Assembly (NCBI RefSeq): GCF_004339015.1
Contig: NZ_SMFQ01000004.1
Span: forward strand, 248,001-312,000
Reading direction: 5' to 3'
Source: Cocleimonas flava
GTDB taxonomy: Bacteria > Pseudomonadota > Gammaproteobacteria > Thiotrichales > Thiotrichaceae
Length of the DNA stretch: 64,000 nucleotides
The position numbers were made by a program, and so were the translations under genes. Below, one piece after another: positions 16,548 to 25,122 of the stretch; the stretch's first letter is position 1; every line of letters begins with the position of its first letter. The notes under the pieces are model-generated. The model was not told where the DNA came from, did not search any database, and saw nothing but the letters and a program-made list of their open reading frames with translations.

Positions 16548-19202
16548 ATGGTATTTTTCGATGAGACAGGCGCTAATAACATGAAAATCAATAATCCTCA
16601 GAATGAGCTTTTAAAGCATCTAGAAAGCTGCAAACCCAATTGGAGCTTACCTCAAGCGTTTTATAATGATGAGAATATTTTTCAGGCTGATTTAGAAAAC
16701 CTCTTTTATAGCGAATGGATTTTTATCGGGCACGATTGCCAGATTCCGGATGTGGGAGACTTCTTCCGCTATGAAATTGGTGATTACGATATTATCGTTT
16801 TACGCGCTGAAGACAATAGCGTCAAAGCCTTTCATAACACCTGCCGACATCGCGGTTCTCGCCTTTGCAAAGAAGATAAGGGGCATAAACCCCAGTTAGT
16901 CTGTCCATACCATCAATGGACTTATGACCTTTCAGGCAAGTTGAAATATGCCAAAGATATGGGCGAAGATTTCAACCCTAACGACCATAAACTACATAGC
17001 GTAAATTGCGAAACCATTGAGGGTATCATCTATCTTTGCCTTAGCGATGATGCGCCTGAATTTGAGTCATTTAAAAAAACGGTTACCCCCTACCTTGAAA
17101 AGCATCGACTACACGATGCAAAGATCGTCCACGAAAGCAGTATTATCGAAGAAGGTAACTGGAAATTAGTCTTAGAAAATAATCGCGAATGTTACCACTG
17201 TGCCGGCAGTCATCCAGAACTCTGTCGTACTTATTCTGACGACCCTTCCTTCACGGGAATACCAGATGAATCCGACCCAACACTGGGCATGGTTCAAGAG
17301 CATTGGGATAAATGCGATACCTTGAATATTCCTGCTAAATTCCACCTGAGTGATGACGGACAATACCGCGTTACCCGAATGCCTTTACAGCATGAAGCTG
17401 AATCATTCACCATGGATGGCAAAGTAGCGTCTAAAAAATTAATGGTGGATTCCACAGACAAAGAACTTGGAACGCTGTTATTTTTTCATTATCCAAATAC
17501 CTGGAATCATTTTTTATCGGACCATAGCATCACCTTTTGTGTAACCCCCTTAAGCACCAACAGAACCAAAGTAACCACAAGATGGCTGGTTCATAAAGAC
17601 GCTGTAGAAGGCAAGGATTATGACCTAGAGACTCTAATCGCCGTATGGAAAGCGACTAACCAGCAAGATTTGGAACTGGTCGAAGAAAACCAGAAAGGGA
17701 TACGCTCACCTAATTACACGCCTGGTCCTTACTCTGTTGTACAAGAAGATGGAGTCATTCAGTTTATCAACTGGTATCAGCAAATCAGCCAGCAAAAAGC
17801 ATCTGCCGTACTCAATGCACATAGCTTAGATAAAACAGATAACACCGTACATAATGCAGATAACAAAATCGTCTATATCGAAGATTTGCCGCCCACCATT
17901 CCAGGTGAATTGACGCCTGCCATCGATCTGGAAAAAGCAGTGAATGCCGCTAATACTCCAGCGACAGCCCCGATTAGCCCACAAGATTCAACACTTTTTG
18001 AGAATACCACGACACACCACGATAATTCAGCGATTGACCTGTTACAAAAAGCCAACCTGAAAAACTTTTCGAAAAAGTCCGAAGAAGATGAAGAAGATAT
18101 CGAAAAGCCGAGTTTTGATCAGAACAAAATTCCCCACCTGTATTTAGATCAAAGCCAGCCGTGGGAAGCACAAAGTTCGATGTTAAAACTGATCAATATC
18201 GTGCCTGAAACGCATGATGTCATCACCTTCACTTTTCGTACGCACACCAATAACTGGTTTAGTTTCGCCCCGGGACAATTTATTACACTCGAATTGCCCA
18301 TGCCCGGCGAAAAGATTTACCGCACCTATACCATTTCATCCAGCCCTTCCAGGCCGCTGTCTTTATCCATAACGGTTAAATTAAATCCAAACAGCATTGG
18401 CAGTAAATGGATGTTTGAAAACCTCAAACTAGGCATGGAGTTACGCGCTTTTGGCCCCGCTGGCGAATTTCATTTGTATAATCACGATGCGGATAAATAC
18501 TGCTTTATTTCTGGCGGTAGCGGAATCACACCGATGTTATCGATGACCAAATACCTATTCGATCGTGGGGGTGAATTAGACATTAGTTTTATCCACTGCG
18601 CACGTAGTCCATCAAATATTATCGCCAAAGAACAGGTAGAAAGGCTATCGACGCGGTTTCTGAATTTCCAGATTGCATGGATTGTGGAAGACCGTGAACC
18701 CTTCCTTCCATGGACAGGATATACCGGACGCATTAACCAATTAATTCTTGAATTAACCACGCCTGACTTTTTCGAACGGGAAATCTATTGCTGTGGTCCT
18801 GCAATATTTATGCAAACGGTTCGTGATATTTTAATTGCTGCTGATTTTGACATGAGTCATTACCACGAAGAAAGCTTCGATATGCCAGTGCTGGAAGAAG
18901 AAAAAGTGGCACATGATGATGTCTTTCTGGATGAGTCTATAAAGACTACGGTGTCATTCTTAAACTCTGAGAGAACATTGCCTTCTAATCAGAAAATTAC
19001 CCTATTAGAAACATCACTAGAAGCGGGTTTGAATATCCCGAGCGCCTGCCAGTTTGGTGTCTGCGGTACCTGTAAAGTGAAAAAGAAATCGGGTGATGTG
19101 CACATGGTACATAACGGTGGCATTAGCGATAAGGAAGTCGATGATGGCTATATTCTGGCCTGTTGTTCCTACCCATTGAATGATGTGGAGATTCAGTACT
19201 AG
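16548..19202 (+). CDS. Fused glycine betaine monooxygenase: Rieske oxygenase (GbcA) + ferredoxin reductase (GbcB)
   Basis: An 884-residue protein joining two enzymes that are separate in Pseudomonas. Residues 1-425 are a Rieske non-heme-iron oxygenase with [2Fe-2S] ligands C99, H101, C119 and H122 and iron ligands in ECYHCAGSHPEL (H217, H222), closely resembling GbcA. Residues about 425-535 are an acidic low-complexity linker. Residues about 540-884 are GbcB-like: a flavin domain (YRTYTISSSPS), a pyridine-nucleotide domain (ISGGSGITPML) and a plant-type ferredoxin with C834, C839 and C842 (CQFGVCGTC). The predicted reaction is oxidative N-demethylation of glycine betaine, or a related trimethylammonium compound, to dimethylglycine and formaldehyde. 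An in-frame ATG at 16581 is an alternative start; neither start has a strong ribosome site. Confidence 0.9.
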   Translation: MVFFDETGANNMKINNPQNELLKHLESCKPNWSLPQAFYNDENIFQADLENLFYSEWIFIGHDCQIPDVGDFFRYEIGDYDIIVLRAEDNSVKAFHNTCRHRGSRLCKEDKGHKPQLVCPYHQWTYDLSGKLKYAKDMGEDFNPNDHKLHSVNCETIEGIIYLCLSDDAPEFESFKKTVTPYLEKHRLHDAKIVHESSIIEEGNWKLVLENNRECYHCAGSHPELCRTYSDDPSFTGIPDESDPTLGMVQEHWDKCDTLNIPAKFHLSDDGQYRVTRMPLQHEAESFTMDGKVASKKLMVDSTDKELGTLLFFHYPNTWNHFLSDHSITFCVTPLSTNRTKVTTRWLVHKDAVEGKDYDLETLIAVWKATNQQDLELVEENQKGIRSPNYTPGPYSVVQEDGVIQFINWYQQISQQKASAVLNAHSLDKTDNTVHNADNKIVYIEDLPPTIPGELTPAIDLEKAVNAANTPATAPISPQDSTLFENTTTHHDNSAIDLLQKANLKNFSKKSEEDEEDIEKPSFDQNKIPHLYLDQSQPWEAQSSMLKLINIVPETHDVITFTFRTHTNNWFSFAPGQFITLELPMPGEKIYRTYTISSSPSRPLSLSITVKLNPNSIGSKWMFENLKLGMELRAFGPAGEFHLYNHDADKYCFISGGSGITPMLSMTKYLFDRGGELDISFIHCARSPSNIIAKEQVERLSTRFLNFQIAWIVEDREPFLPWTGYTGRINQLILELTTPDFFEREIYCCGPAIFMQTVRDILIAADFDMSHYHEESFDMPVLEEEKVAHDDVFLDESIKTTVSFLNSERTLPSNQKITLLETSLEAGLNIPSACQFGVCGTCKVKKKSGDVHMVHNGGISDKEVDDGYILACCSYPLNDVEIQY

Positions 19203-19248
19203 CCTCAACCAGACGTGTGGCTTTTGGTTTAACACACAAAACATTGAG

Positions 19249-19279
19249 AAAAAAACTCGCTATAAGTGGGGGGGTGCCT
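19249..19279 (-). repeat. C-rich dispersed repeat, copy 4 (only single arm on the minus strand)
   Basis: On the minus strand it reads GGCACCCCCCCACTTATAGC, then GAG and a seven-base T-tract. It lies between the convergent oxygenase fusion and PAP2 genes and is placed to terminate PAP2 transcripts. Confidence 0.7.
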
Positions 19280-19463
19280 ATATAACGCGGCTTGTAATGA
19301 TTTTTAGTCTTAGAACCCGCCTGTTATATGCATCCTCTGTTTTTATACCAACACACTTGAAGCTTGCTTCCTATATTGTGTTCTGATCACACTAAAGTTG
19401 AGACTAGTTTGCAATAGGCGCAGACCTTTCCTTATCTTTAGGCACAAGGAAGCTAACATCAAA

Positions 19464-19988
19464 TCAAAGAAGCATAAAACTCGCCATCGCAATACTACTA
19501 CCTAGTGCGATTCCCGCTAATACATCGCTGGGATAGTGAAGCCCAAGAATCAATCGGGATAATCCAACAAGTACCGTAAACGGGACAACCAACCAATACC
19601 ATTCCGGGAAATACTGTAATAAAACCGTACTGAAACCAACCGCATGCATGGTGTGACCTGAAGGAAAACTAAACTGATCTAACACTGCAACATTCTGCAG
19701 AATATTATCGTCAAAACGGTACGGTCGAACACGAAGTGTAGCTGATTTTAGACGGCGATAAATCAACAGTAAAACAATCGCCACAATCATCATGTGCAGT
19801 GAAACTTTAGCCCCTTCAACACCATAGATAATGGGTAAAAGTGCGATCAATACATACCAGAAAACGCCGTTTCCCAAGCGGCTGATCACGGCAAAAAAAC
19901 GGTTGAATAAACGTTTATGATTGAATTTATTAAAAAGCATACATAAAGGTATTTCGCTCTGGTTAAGTCGTTCTAAAAAGTTGATCAC
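19464..19988 (-). CDS. PAP2-family membrane phosphatase
   Basis: A 174-residue polytopic membrane protein with the three PAP2 phosphatase motifs: KSATLRVRP, PSGH and SRLILGLHYPSD. Family members remove phosphate from phosphatidic acid, lipid pyrophosphates or undecaprenyl pyrophosphate. Its start overlaps the end of the upstream glycosyltransferase gene by 26 bases, implying translational coupling. With a lipid-type glycosyltransferase and a Pho-box-like promoter, phosphatidic acid to diacylglycerol is the most economical proposal, but substrate is inferred. Confidence 0.87.
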   Translation of the reverse strand: MINFLERLNQSEIPLCMLFNKFNHKRLFNRFFAVISRLGNGVFWYVLIALLPIIYGVEGAKVSLHMMIVAIVLLLIYRRLKSATLRVRPYRFDDNILQNVAVLDQFSFPSGHTMHAVGFSTVLLQYFPEWYWLVVPFTVLVGLSRLILGLHYPSDVLAGIALGSSIAMASFMLL

Positions 19989-21165
19989 ACTCTATTTCCT
20001 CCTCGATTAATTCACTTAAAATGACGTCGAACTTGTCGTAAATACTATTCCAGCTCAGTTCTTCTGCCTTTTCTCTTGCCTGCATTCCTAATTTTTTCAT
20101 ATAGGATTTTGACGTGATGATTTCCACAACTGCCTGAATAAATCCCTCGTTGTCACCAAAGGGAACCGCAATACCATTGACCCCATGGGTGATGTTTTCC
20201 TGTGTGGCGGCATAATTAAAGCTCACGGAAGGCAAATTACTCGCCATCGCTTCTATCAAGGTATTGCCAAAGGTTTCGCTCATACTGGGTGAAATGAATA
20301 AATCTGCCGACGCATAATGTCTGGCGAGCGCTTCTTTCTTTTTGACACCACAGAAAATAAAGTCAGGGTTTTCAATTTCGAGTGTTTGACGCATAGGGCC
20401 ATCCCCCACCAGAATAAATCTGGCTTTTGGATCTCTGGTTTTTATTGCCTGAAAAGCCTTTACTGCGAGCGGTAGATTTTTTTCAGCTGCCAGTCTACCG
20501 ACGAAAATAACGGCTAAATCATCCTCATTGATACCCCAGCTTTTGCGCAATGCATTATCACGACGTGATGGATGGAACAGTTCGGTGTCTACTCCCCGTG
20601 ATAACACCCCGACATTGTCATAGCCCTGAGAATGCAATTCGTCTTGCAATACCCGCGTAGGAACAAGCGTAATATCGGTTTTATTATGAAAGCGACGCAG
20701 GTAACGACGCGTTAAACCCAGCAGAAAGCCAAGGTGATAATAACGGCAATACTGATCGAAATTAGTGTGAAATTCACTCACGACAGGAATGCCAAATTTA
20801 TGCGCCACTTTAATGGCAGAAGTCCCTAAGGGACCTTCAGTCACAACCAATACGACATCGGGTAAGTTTTCACCCCACATCTTTTTTAAGGTGTGTTTTG
20901 CTGGCAGACCTACTTTTACTTCTTTGTAAAACGGCAGCTTAAAACCAGGTAGAAGGAATTCATGATCAGCAATGAGATCTGTATTCTCATTATGTTTGGT
21001 GGAAGAATAGTAGACATCAATTGCGTAGCCTTTTTGCTTCATTCCCCGAACCATATTGGCCAAGGTCAAAGCAACACCATTGATATCGGGCAGCCAGGTT
21101 TCTGTGACCACTGCTATTTTATAAGCACCTGAGTTAATGGGTAGATCTAAAACCGTTTCGTACAT
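19963..21165 (-). CDS. GT4-family glycosyltransferase (MgtA/SqdX-like)
   Basis: About 400 residues from the ATG at 21165, which has AAGAGGG seven bases upstream; a longer frame to 21201 lacks a ribosome site. It has two Rossmann-like halves. The N-terminus TETWLPDINGVALTLANMVR and FHTNFDQYCRYY, and the C-terminal GRLAAEKNLPLAVKAF and SMSETFGNTLIEAMASNLP, are typical of retaining GT4 enzymes that glycosylate lipids (MgtA, SqdX and Agt groups). The protein probably uses a nucleotide sugar and diacylglycerol or a similar lipid. It overlaps the PAP2 gene and lies behind Pho-box-like repeats, which suggests membrane lipid replacement during phosphate limitation. Confidence 0.85.
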   Translation of the reverse strand: MYETVLDLPINSGAYKIAVVTETWLPDINGVALTLANMVRGMKQKGYAIDVYYSSTKHNENTDLIADHEFLLPGFKLPFYKEVKVGLPAKHTLKKMWGENLPDVVLVVTEGPLGTSAIKVAHKFGIPVVSEFHTNFDQYCRYYHLGFLLGLTRRYLRRFHNKTDITLVPTRVLQDELHSQGYDNVGVLSRGVDTELFHPSRRDNALRKSWGINEDDLAVIFVGRLAAEKNLPLAVKAFQAIKTRDPKARFILVGDGPMRQTLEIENPDFIFCGVKKKEALARHYASADLFISPSMSETFGNTLIEAMASNLPSVSFNYAATQENITHGVNGIAVPFGDNEGFIQAVVEIITSKSYMKKLGMQAREKAEELSWNSIYDKFDVILSELIEEEIECDQLFRTT

Positions 21166-21217
21166 ATAACACCCTCTTTCCATTAGGGTGACTGTACTCA
21201 TCGTTTGTTACGAGACT

Positions 21218-21268
21218 TTGTCAAATTCATGACAAATTAATGACTGATTGATTAAGGAATTATGACAA
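21218..21268 (-). promoter_or_regulatory. Array of Pho-box-like heptamers upstream of the glycosyltransferase
   Basis: On the minus strand the heptamers CAGTCAT, TTGTCAT and TTGACAA follow each other with four-base AT spacers (11-base period, 21246 to 21218). A further TTGTCAT at 21262-21268 is in phase two periods upstream. The PhoB consensus is CTGTCAT repeated every 11 bases, so two units match 6 of 7 and the third is weaker. It sits just upstream of the probable transcription start. Confidence 0.6.
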
Positions 21269-21358
21269 GTGTCTTTAAATGAACGCTTTACCGATATGTC
21301 TTTTTAATAACTGAAAAATGTAACGATGTATTTGTTTCCTATTTTTTCTTATTGCTCC

Positions 21359-22171
21359 CTATTCATCACTCGCATCTAGTTTGGCTTTAATCATATCCAG
21401 AGTATCACTCCATTGCTTGAAAGCACCGCCCGCTTCAAGTTGATCTAAACCCGCTTTGGTATATGTGCCTTGACGTGCGATTTCACCCGCAAGTTCAGAT
21501 AAGCCTTGTTGCGGTCTACCCAAAGCATAGTGCGCAGCTCCTAGGGTATTATGTAATACCATATTGCGCGCATCCTCTTCCTCAATACCATTTTTAATCA
21601 ACCAGTGATATTGCTCATCAAAGAATCGATACAACCAGCCATTCAAACAAGCCATTGCAGACGCTTCTTCAAATTGAGACTCCTGTTTGAAGGCGATGGT
21701 TTTACCCAGTGAATCTGCCAACGCTTTGACTTCTGGTATGTCGGGATAAATCGGCACAAAACCTTGTGCATTTTCTGCGGCGACTACCGGTAAAATCAGC
21801 GCGAGCATGTCAGGTAAATCTGCTTTATTTCTAACTTGCTCCAGAGTTAAGCCCGCAACCGCCGAGACCACTATTTTATCTTTAGGAAAAACCAGTCCTT
21901 CCAGTAACTCGGTTAGTTGCCAAGGTCTAACGGCTAATAGAATCAAATCGGACTGATCAATCACACCTTGATTATCTTCTGCAACGATGCACTGCTGATT
22001 ATCCGCTAGGTATTTGGCGCGTTCTGCATTTCTGGGGCTTACTATTACCTGACGTGTATCCCCAGACCGTCTTAAACCGGTTACGGTGTACGTGGCTAAA
22101 TGACCTGTGCCGAGGATACCCAGGCGTAGACGATCTGCTTGTTGATCTGTTTGTTGATTTGCTGATTTCAT
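21359..22171 (-). CDS. Pyrroline-5-carboxylate reductase-like NAD(P)-binding protein
   Basis: A 270-residue protein with an N-terminal Rossmann motif (LGILGTGHLATYTVTGLRRSG) and ProC-type blocks: LLAVRPWQ, VVSAVAGLTLEQV and a C-terminal helical dimer domain with TLGAAHYAL. Canonical ProC has a Thr/Ser-rich active-site stretch in the last helices; here it reads EIARQGTYTKAGLDQLEAGG, close to the ProC pattern (x-x-GGTT). It may reduce pyrroline-5-carboxylate or a related imine. As a divergent member it could also be a paralogue with another substrate. It is monocistronic. Confidence 0.75.
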   Translation of the reverse strand: MKSANQQTDQQADRLRLGILGTGHLATYTVTGLRRSGDTRQVIVSPRNAERAKYLADNQQCIVAEDNQGVIDQSDLILLAVRPWQLTELLEGLVFPKDKIVVSAVAGLTLEQVRNKADLPDMLALILPVVAAENAQGFVPIYPDIPEVKALADSLGKTIAFKQESQFEEASAMACLNGWLYRFFDEQYHWLIKNGIEEEDARNMVLHNTLGAAHYALGRPQQGLSELAGEIARQGTYTKAGLDQLEAGGAFKQWSDTLDMIKAKLDASDE

Positions 22172-22267
22172 TAGTTATCTCGTGATTAATCTGTTTCTCT
22201 GGTTCACTAAAGCGTAAACCACTCTGTCGATAAAAACAGGAAAAAATAATGATTAAATGAAAACCTT

Positions 22268-22298
22268 AAGCCACCCCCCTACTTATGGGGCATTTTTT
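22268..22298 (+). repeat. C-rich dispersed repeat, copy 5
   Basis: GCCACCCCCCTACTTA, then TGGGGCA and a six-base T-tract. Both flanking genes are on the minus strand, so the T-tract points the wrong way to terminate either one. Confidence 0.75.
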
Positions 22299-22371
22299 AT
22301 TGAGGACTAATTTTTTAAGTATGGCTTCAAGTGATTTAAGAAGGATTAAAACAATGCAAACTCAGGTCATT

Positions 22372-22767
22372 TTAATTGAAATATCCATAAAGAATAAATT
22401 TGTGATCAACCAAATCCAATCCATATTCTTCTGCGATTTCTTTTTGCCGTTTCTCAATGATTTCATCATGAAATTCAACAATCTTGCCTGTTCTTATATC
22501 AATCATGTGATCATGATTGTCTGCCGCACATAATTCATACACCGCATTATCTGGAGAAAAGTGATGACTTTGTATTAAGCCTGATTTTTCAAACTGATTC
22601 ACAACCCTGTAAATAGTGCCGAGTGATAACGGCGTCTTGTTACGCTGTAACGCCATATAGATATCGTTAGTGCTTAGATGCTTTTTCTCCTGTGCTTCAA
22701 ATATATCCAGAATAAGCATTCTTGGTTGAGTCTTTATCAGACCTGCTTTTTTTAACGACTTCATCAT
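22372..22767 (-). CDS. Fur-family metalloregulator, paralogue 1
   Basis: A 131-residue Fur-family protein with an N-terminal winged helix (DIYMALQRNKTPLSLGTIYR) and the metal-binding block HDHMIDIRTGKIVEFHDEII. It lacks the CxxC structural-zinc motif of E. coli Fur, as does Pseudomonas Fur. GAGGG lies one base before the first ATG and four before the second (22764), so the second is the better start. A perfect Fur box lies upstream, indicating iron-dependent control, perhaps auto-repression. A second Fur-type gene is at 26244. Which one is the global regulator is not decidable here. Confidence 0.88.
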   Translation of the reverse strand: MMKSLKKAGLIKTQPRMLILDIFEAQEKKHLSTNDIYMALQRNKTPLSLGTIYRVVNQFEKSGLIQSHHFSPDNAVYELCAADNHDHMIDIRTGKIVEFHDEIIEKRQKEIAEEYGLDLVDHKFILYGYFN

Positions 22768-22805
22768 ACCCTCAAACAGTAATAAATCTCATTTGCATCA
22801 AAGAC

Positions 22806-22824
22806 AATGATAATGGTTATCATT
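22806..22824. promoter_or_regulatory. Fur box upstream of Fur paralogue 1
   Basis: AATGATAATGGTTATCATT is a perfect inverted repeat (8-3-8) and a near match to the 19-base Fur consensus. It lies 39 bases upstream of the Fur gene, between it and the end of the DUF2325 gene. Confidence 0.85.
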
Positions 22825-22849
22825 TCTGTTTTCAAATACTTTATACCGT

Positions 22850-24151
22850 CTAATCCATGACCTCTGTCAGCCCCTTCGAGAAAGCAGACAAGCTTGCATG
22901 AGGAATGAAAACCAGCTGTTTAGTATTATTTTGGCAATGGCGTTTAACGGCATTCATCGCGGTATGGCTGACACAATCTAATGGGCAAACCACCACATCT
23001 GCCCTGGAGACGATGCTGGCTAATTTTTGGTGACCATCTTCTCGTCCACCGTCGTGGTGAATGAAGGCACCATTTTGTTGTTCTACCAATTGACGGAAGT
23101 GCGTGTATTGACTATTTCTTCCGCCGATATATAAAACACAACGGCCACACAAATCAGAATTAGTATTCGGGCATGCTTCACAACTATCGATTGCACCATC
23201 GGTTTGATTTAATAAACTTGCCAGAGTACTTTCAATACTGGTTTTTTCATCAGCTAAGTGACTTAACTGATGATTGAGCTCACCGTTTTTTTCTTGTTCT
23301 TGCGTGGCAATTGCTTCCAATTCCTGATTGCTTTTATTGAGTCGCTCTACATTTGCTTGTGCATTTTCCAGCTCATCTTTCAATTGTTTAATTTCTTCTT
23401 CGAAACGGTGTATGAAAGGCGTGTTTTTAATACTATTCAGCTCTTCTTTTGCTTGTTCGTAGATACTTTTTTCTTGCTGAAGTTGTGATAACTCAGTTTT
23501 CATTTGTGTTAATTCTTTTTCTTTCTTATCCAGTTTTTTATTGTAAACGGCTTCATTGATGTCTATCTGATCTTGTAAGGCGTTATTACGTTTCTCTAGA
23601 ATATGAAATTCACGTATATCGATTCGCGCGGTAGCACCTGATAGATGCGACAACATGTGGACCTTGCCATACACTTGATAAAGCGTCTCTTCTGTGGTGT
23701 CTGGATGCGTAAGCATCGCCCAGAAAGCACCTGCAATATCGCCGGTATTCACGGCATTATTCCATAGCGCTATTCTTTCATCTTCTGTTTTTGTTTTGGA
23801 AAAATACAGGATATTGATCTTATATTTTTTATCTAATAACTTATTTACCAGATTACTGACATAACATTTAGCATCTAATGCTTGTAAGAATGAAACGTGT
23901 ATACAGTAATCGTCCCAGGAATTGATGTCCTTAATATTCGCTTTATTCCCAATTTGACGTAATTCTTTCAACGTTAAACAGGTACCTAAAGCAGCACAAT
24001 GAAAACGTGTACTTAATTCCCAAAACTTCAAACGAGATCCGCGTTTAGTCGCTTTCTTTTTAAGGTCAGGAATGGGTAATGTCGAAAGCGATGCAGATGT
24101 AACAGTAGAACCAGTTGTAAGCGATGTTTTATTAGAGGGTATTTGGCACAT
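22850..24151 (-). CDS. DUF2325-domain protein with central coiled coil
   Basis: A 433-residue protein. Residues about 40-190 are helical and include a Trp/His-rich region (RLKFWELSTRFHCAALGTCL). Residues about 190-320 are a long coiled coil. The C-terminus (about 345-433) is a DUF2325 domain: CEACPNTNSDLCGRCVLYIG, then GGRNSQYTHFRQLVEQQNG and a Rossmann-like VVVCPLDCVSHTAM. DUF2325 proteins are often near iron, heme or nitrogenase-related genes; their activity is unknown. The four N-terminal DUF Cys residues look metal-binding. AGG precedes the ATG, and a Fur box lies 57 bases upstream. Confidence 0.82.
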   Translation of the reverse strand: MCQIPSNKTSLTTGSTVTSASLSTLPIPDLKKKATKRGSRLKFWELSTRFHCAALGTCLTLKELRQIGNKANIKDINSWDDYCIHVSFLQALDAKCYVSNLVNKLLDKKYKINILYFSKTKTEDERIALWNNAVNTGDIAGAFWAMLTHPDTTEETLYQVYGKVHMLSHLSGATARIDIREFHILEKRNNALQDQIDINEAVYNKKLDKKEKELTQMKTELSQLQQEKSIYEQAKEELNSIKNTPFIHRFEEEIKQLKDELENAQANVERLNKSNQELEAIATQEQEKNGELNHQLSHLADEKTSIESTLASLLNQTDGAIDSCEACPNTNSDLCGRCVLYIGGRNSQYTHFRQLVEQQNGAFIHHDGGREDGHQKLASIVSRADVVVCPLDCVSHTAMNAVKRHCQNNTKQLVFIPHASLSAFSKGLTEVMD

Positions 24152-24204
24152 AACAAACCTGTAAGTCTTAAGTGAAAATCAGAATATTGCTTCTTGTAAA
24201 TATA

Positions 24205-24223
24205 AACGATAATCATTATCATT
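24205..24223. promoter_or_regulatory. Fur box in the divergent DUF2325 / 79-residue protein promoter
   Basis: The core GATAATCATTATC (24208-24220) is a perfect palindrome and part of a 19-base Fur-box match. It is positioned to repress both the minus-strand DUF2325 gene (start 24151) and the plus-strand small gene (start 24270). Confidence 0.85.
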
Positions 24224-24269
24224 AAAAGCCTAATCTAATGTTTTTACTTAAATTTATACTGAGGCGATT

Positions 24270-24509
24270 ATGACTGTATTAGCTAAAACACAAAAAATAG
24301 AAATACTTCAAAAACAAGACGTTGTAGATTTAGAGCAAGATGTTACTTTAAAACTTGAGATTAAAAGAAGCACCCTGAAACGACTACTGGAAACAAAACA
24401 GGTTTGCGCCAGTGATTTTCGTTGTATGGATTGCATTACCAAACGAAATATTCAGGAATTGTGTTTGGAAACATGCCTAAAATGCTTGGCGCATTCGTCT
24501 AATAACTAA
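24270..24509 (+). CDS. Small cysteine-rich protein, probably iron-regulated
   Basis: A 79-residue protein with GAGGCG before the ATG and a Fur box 47 bases upstream. The C-terminal half holds six cysteines in the pattern C-x5-C-x2-C-x8-C-x3-C-x2-C (within VCASDFRCMDC and LCLETCLKC), which suggests metal or Fe-S binding. The N-terminus is lysine/glutamate-rich without a signal peptide, so it is cytoplasmic. I do not recognise the family. Divergent transcription with DUF2325 suggests the two act together in iron homeostasis. Confidence 0.65.
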   Translation: MTVLAKTQKIEILQKQDVVDLEQDVTLKLEIKRSTLKRLLETKQVCASDFRCMDCITKRNIQELCLETCLKCLAHSSNN

Positions 24510-24555
24510 CCCAAATCATACTAAGCAATATAAGGATGTAACAGTTAAAACCTTA

Positions 24556-24588
24556 ACTGCCCCCCCCCCTACTTTGAAGCCTTTTTTT
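24556..24588 (+). repeat. C-rich dispersed repeat, copy 6
   Basis: An expanded C-run (11 C) precedes TACTTTGAAGCC and a seven-base T-tract. Located 47 bases after the small cysteine-rich gene, where it may act as a terminator. Confidence 0.7.
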
Positions 24589-24733
24589 ATGATCTGGTCT
24601 ACTCTCTAACCACTCTATTTTATTAGTATAGATATCGGCTTATAGAGAGCAGTCCTAGAGCATAAAAAAGCAGATGCAATCTGGCTGCGATCTAACACTA
24701 AACCAAGCGAAGCGAAGCCAATGAATGACTTGA

Positions 24734-25066
24734 TTAATCTCTCTGGTGATTTATTTTATGTGGATCACTTTTACCGCCATCAAAACAGACCAGTATATCT
24801 TTAGCCAAAAAATGTCCGCTTTTCTCAAATTGTGCTTCTGAGGACAAAGAAGAAACAACGGATAAAAAAGGCCCCCTCATGGATTTCTGAATCAACTTTG
24901 TATTGATCTCACGCAGGTTTTTCTGTTTTTGGCGAAGAATGTACTTTATGACAGTGAGCTCTTTATTCAACTCACTCACTTCTGTCGATAAAAGCATCTG
25001 TTCATCCGTCAATTTTTTGAGCAATGGGTCGCTGTACTTCTGACGTTTCTGGTTATTTATATTCAC
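24734..25066 (-). CDS. Hypothetical coiled-coil protein
   Basis: A 110-residue protein starting at GTG with AGG about ten bases upstream. Residues about 15-65 form a predicted coiled coil (LTDEQMLLSTEVSELNKEL and on). The C-terminus is polar, with FLAKDILVCFDGGK. No signal peptide or known domain. It follows two other small unknown genes on the same strand in the iron/heme island, so they may form an operon. Confidence 0.5.
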   Translation of the reverse strand: MNINNQKRQKYSDPLLKKLTDEQMLLSTEVSELNKELTVIKYILRQKQKNLREINTKLIQKSMRGPFLSVVSSLSSEAQFEKSGHFLAKDILVCFDGGKSDPHKINHQRD

Positions 25067-25077
25067 TTCTCACACCT

Positions 25078-25122
25078 TTGTTAGATCTTGTTAGATCTTG
25101 TTAGATTTTGTTAGCCTCTGTT
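25078..25122. repeat. Tandem 10-base direct repeats
   Basis: Three near-identical TTGTTAGATC/T units in a row followed by two degenerate ones (TTGTTAGCCT, CTGTTACCTC). The period equals one DNA helical turn. The array covers the 3' end of the 57-residue gene and the leader of the next minus-strand gene. Confidence 0.7.

Noticed and set aside
22268-22298. C-rich repeat copy 5 as a terminator for the Fur gene
   Set aside because: The T-tract follows on the wrong strand for both flanking minus-strand genes.
22285-22533. 82-codon plus-strand ORF
   Set aside because: Antisense to Fur paralogue 1 and begins beside a repeat copy; Phe/Ile/Asn-rich with no homology.
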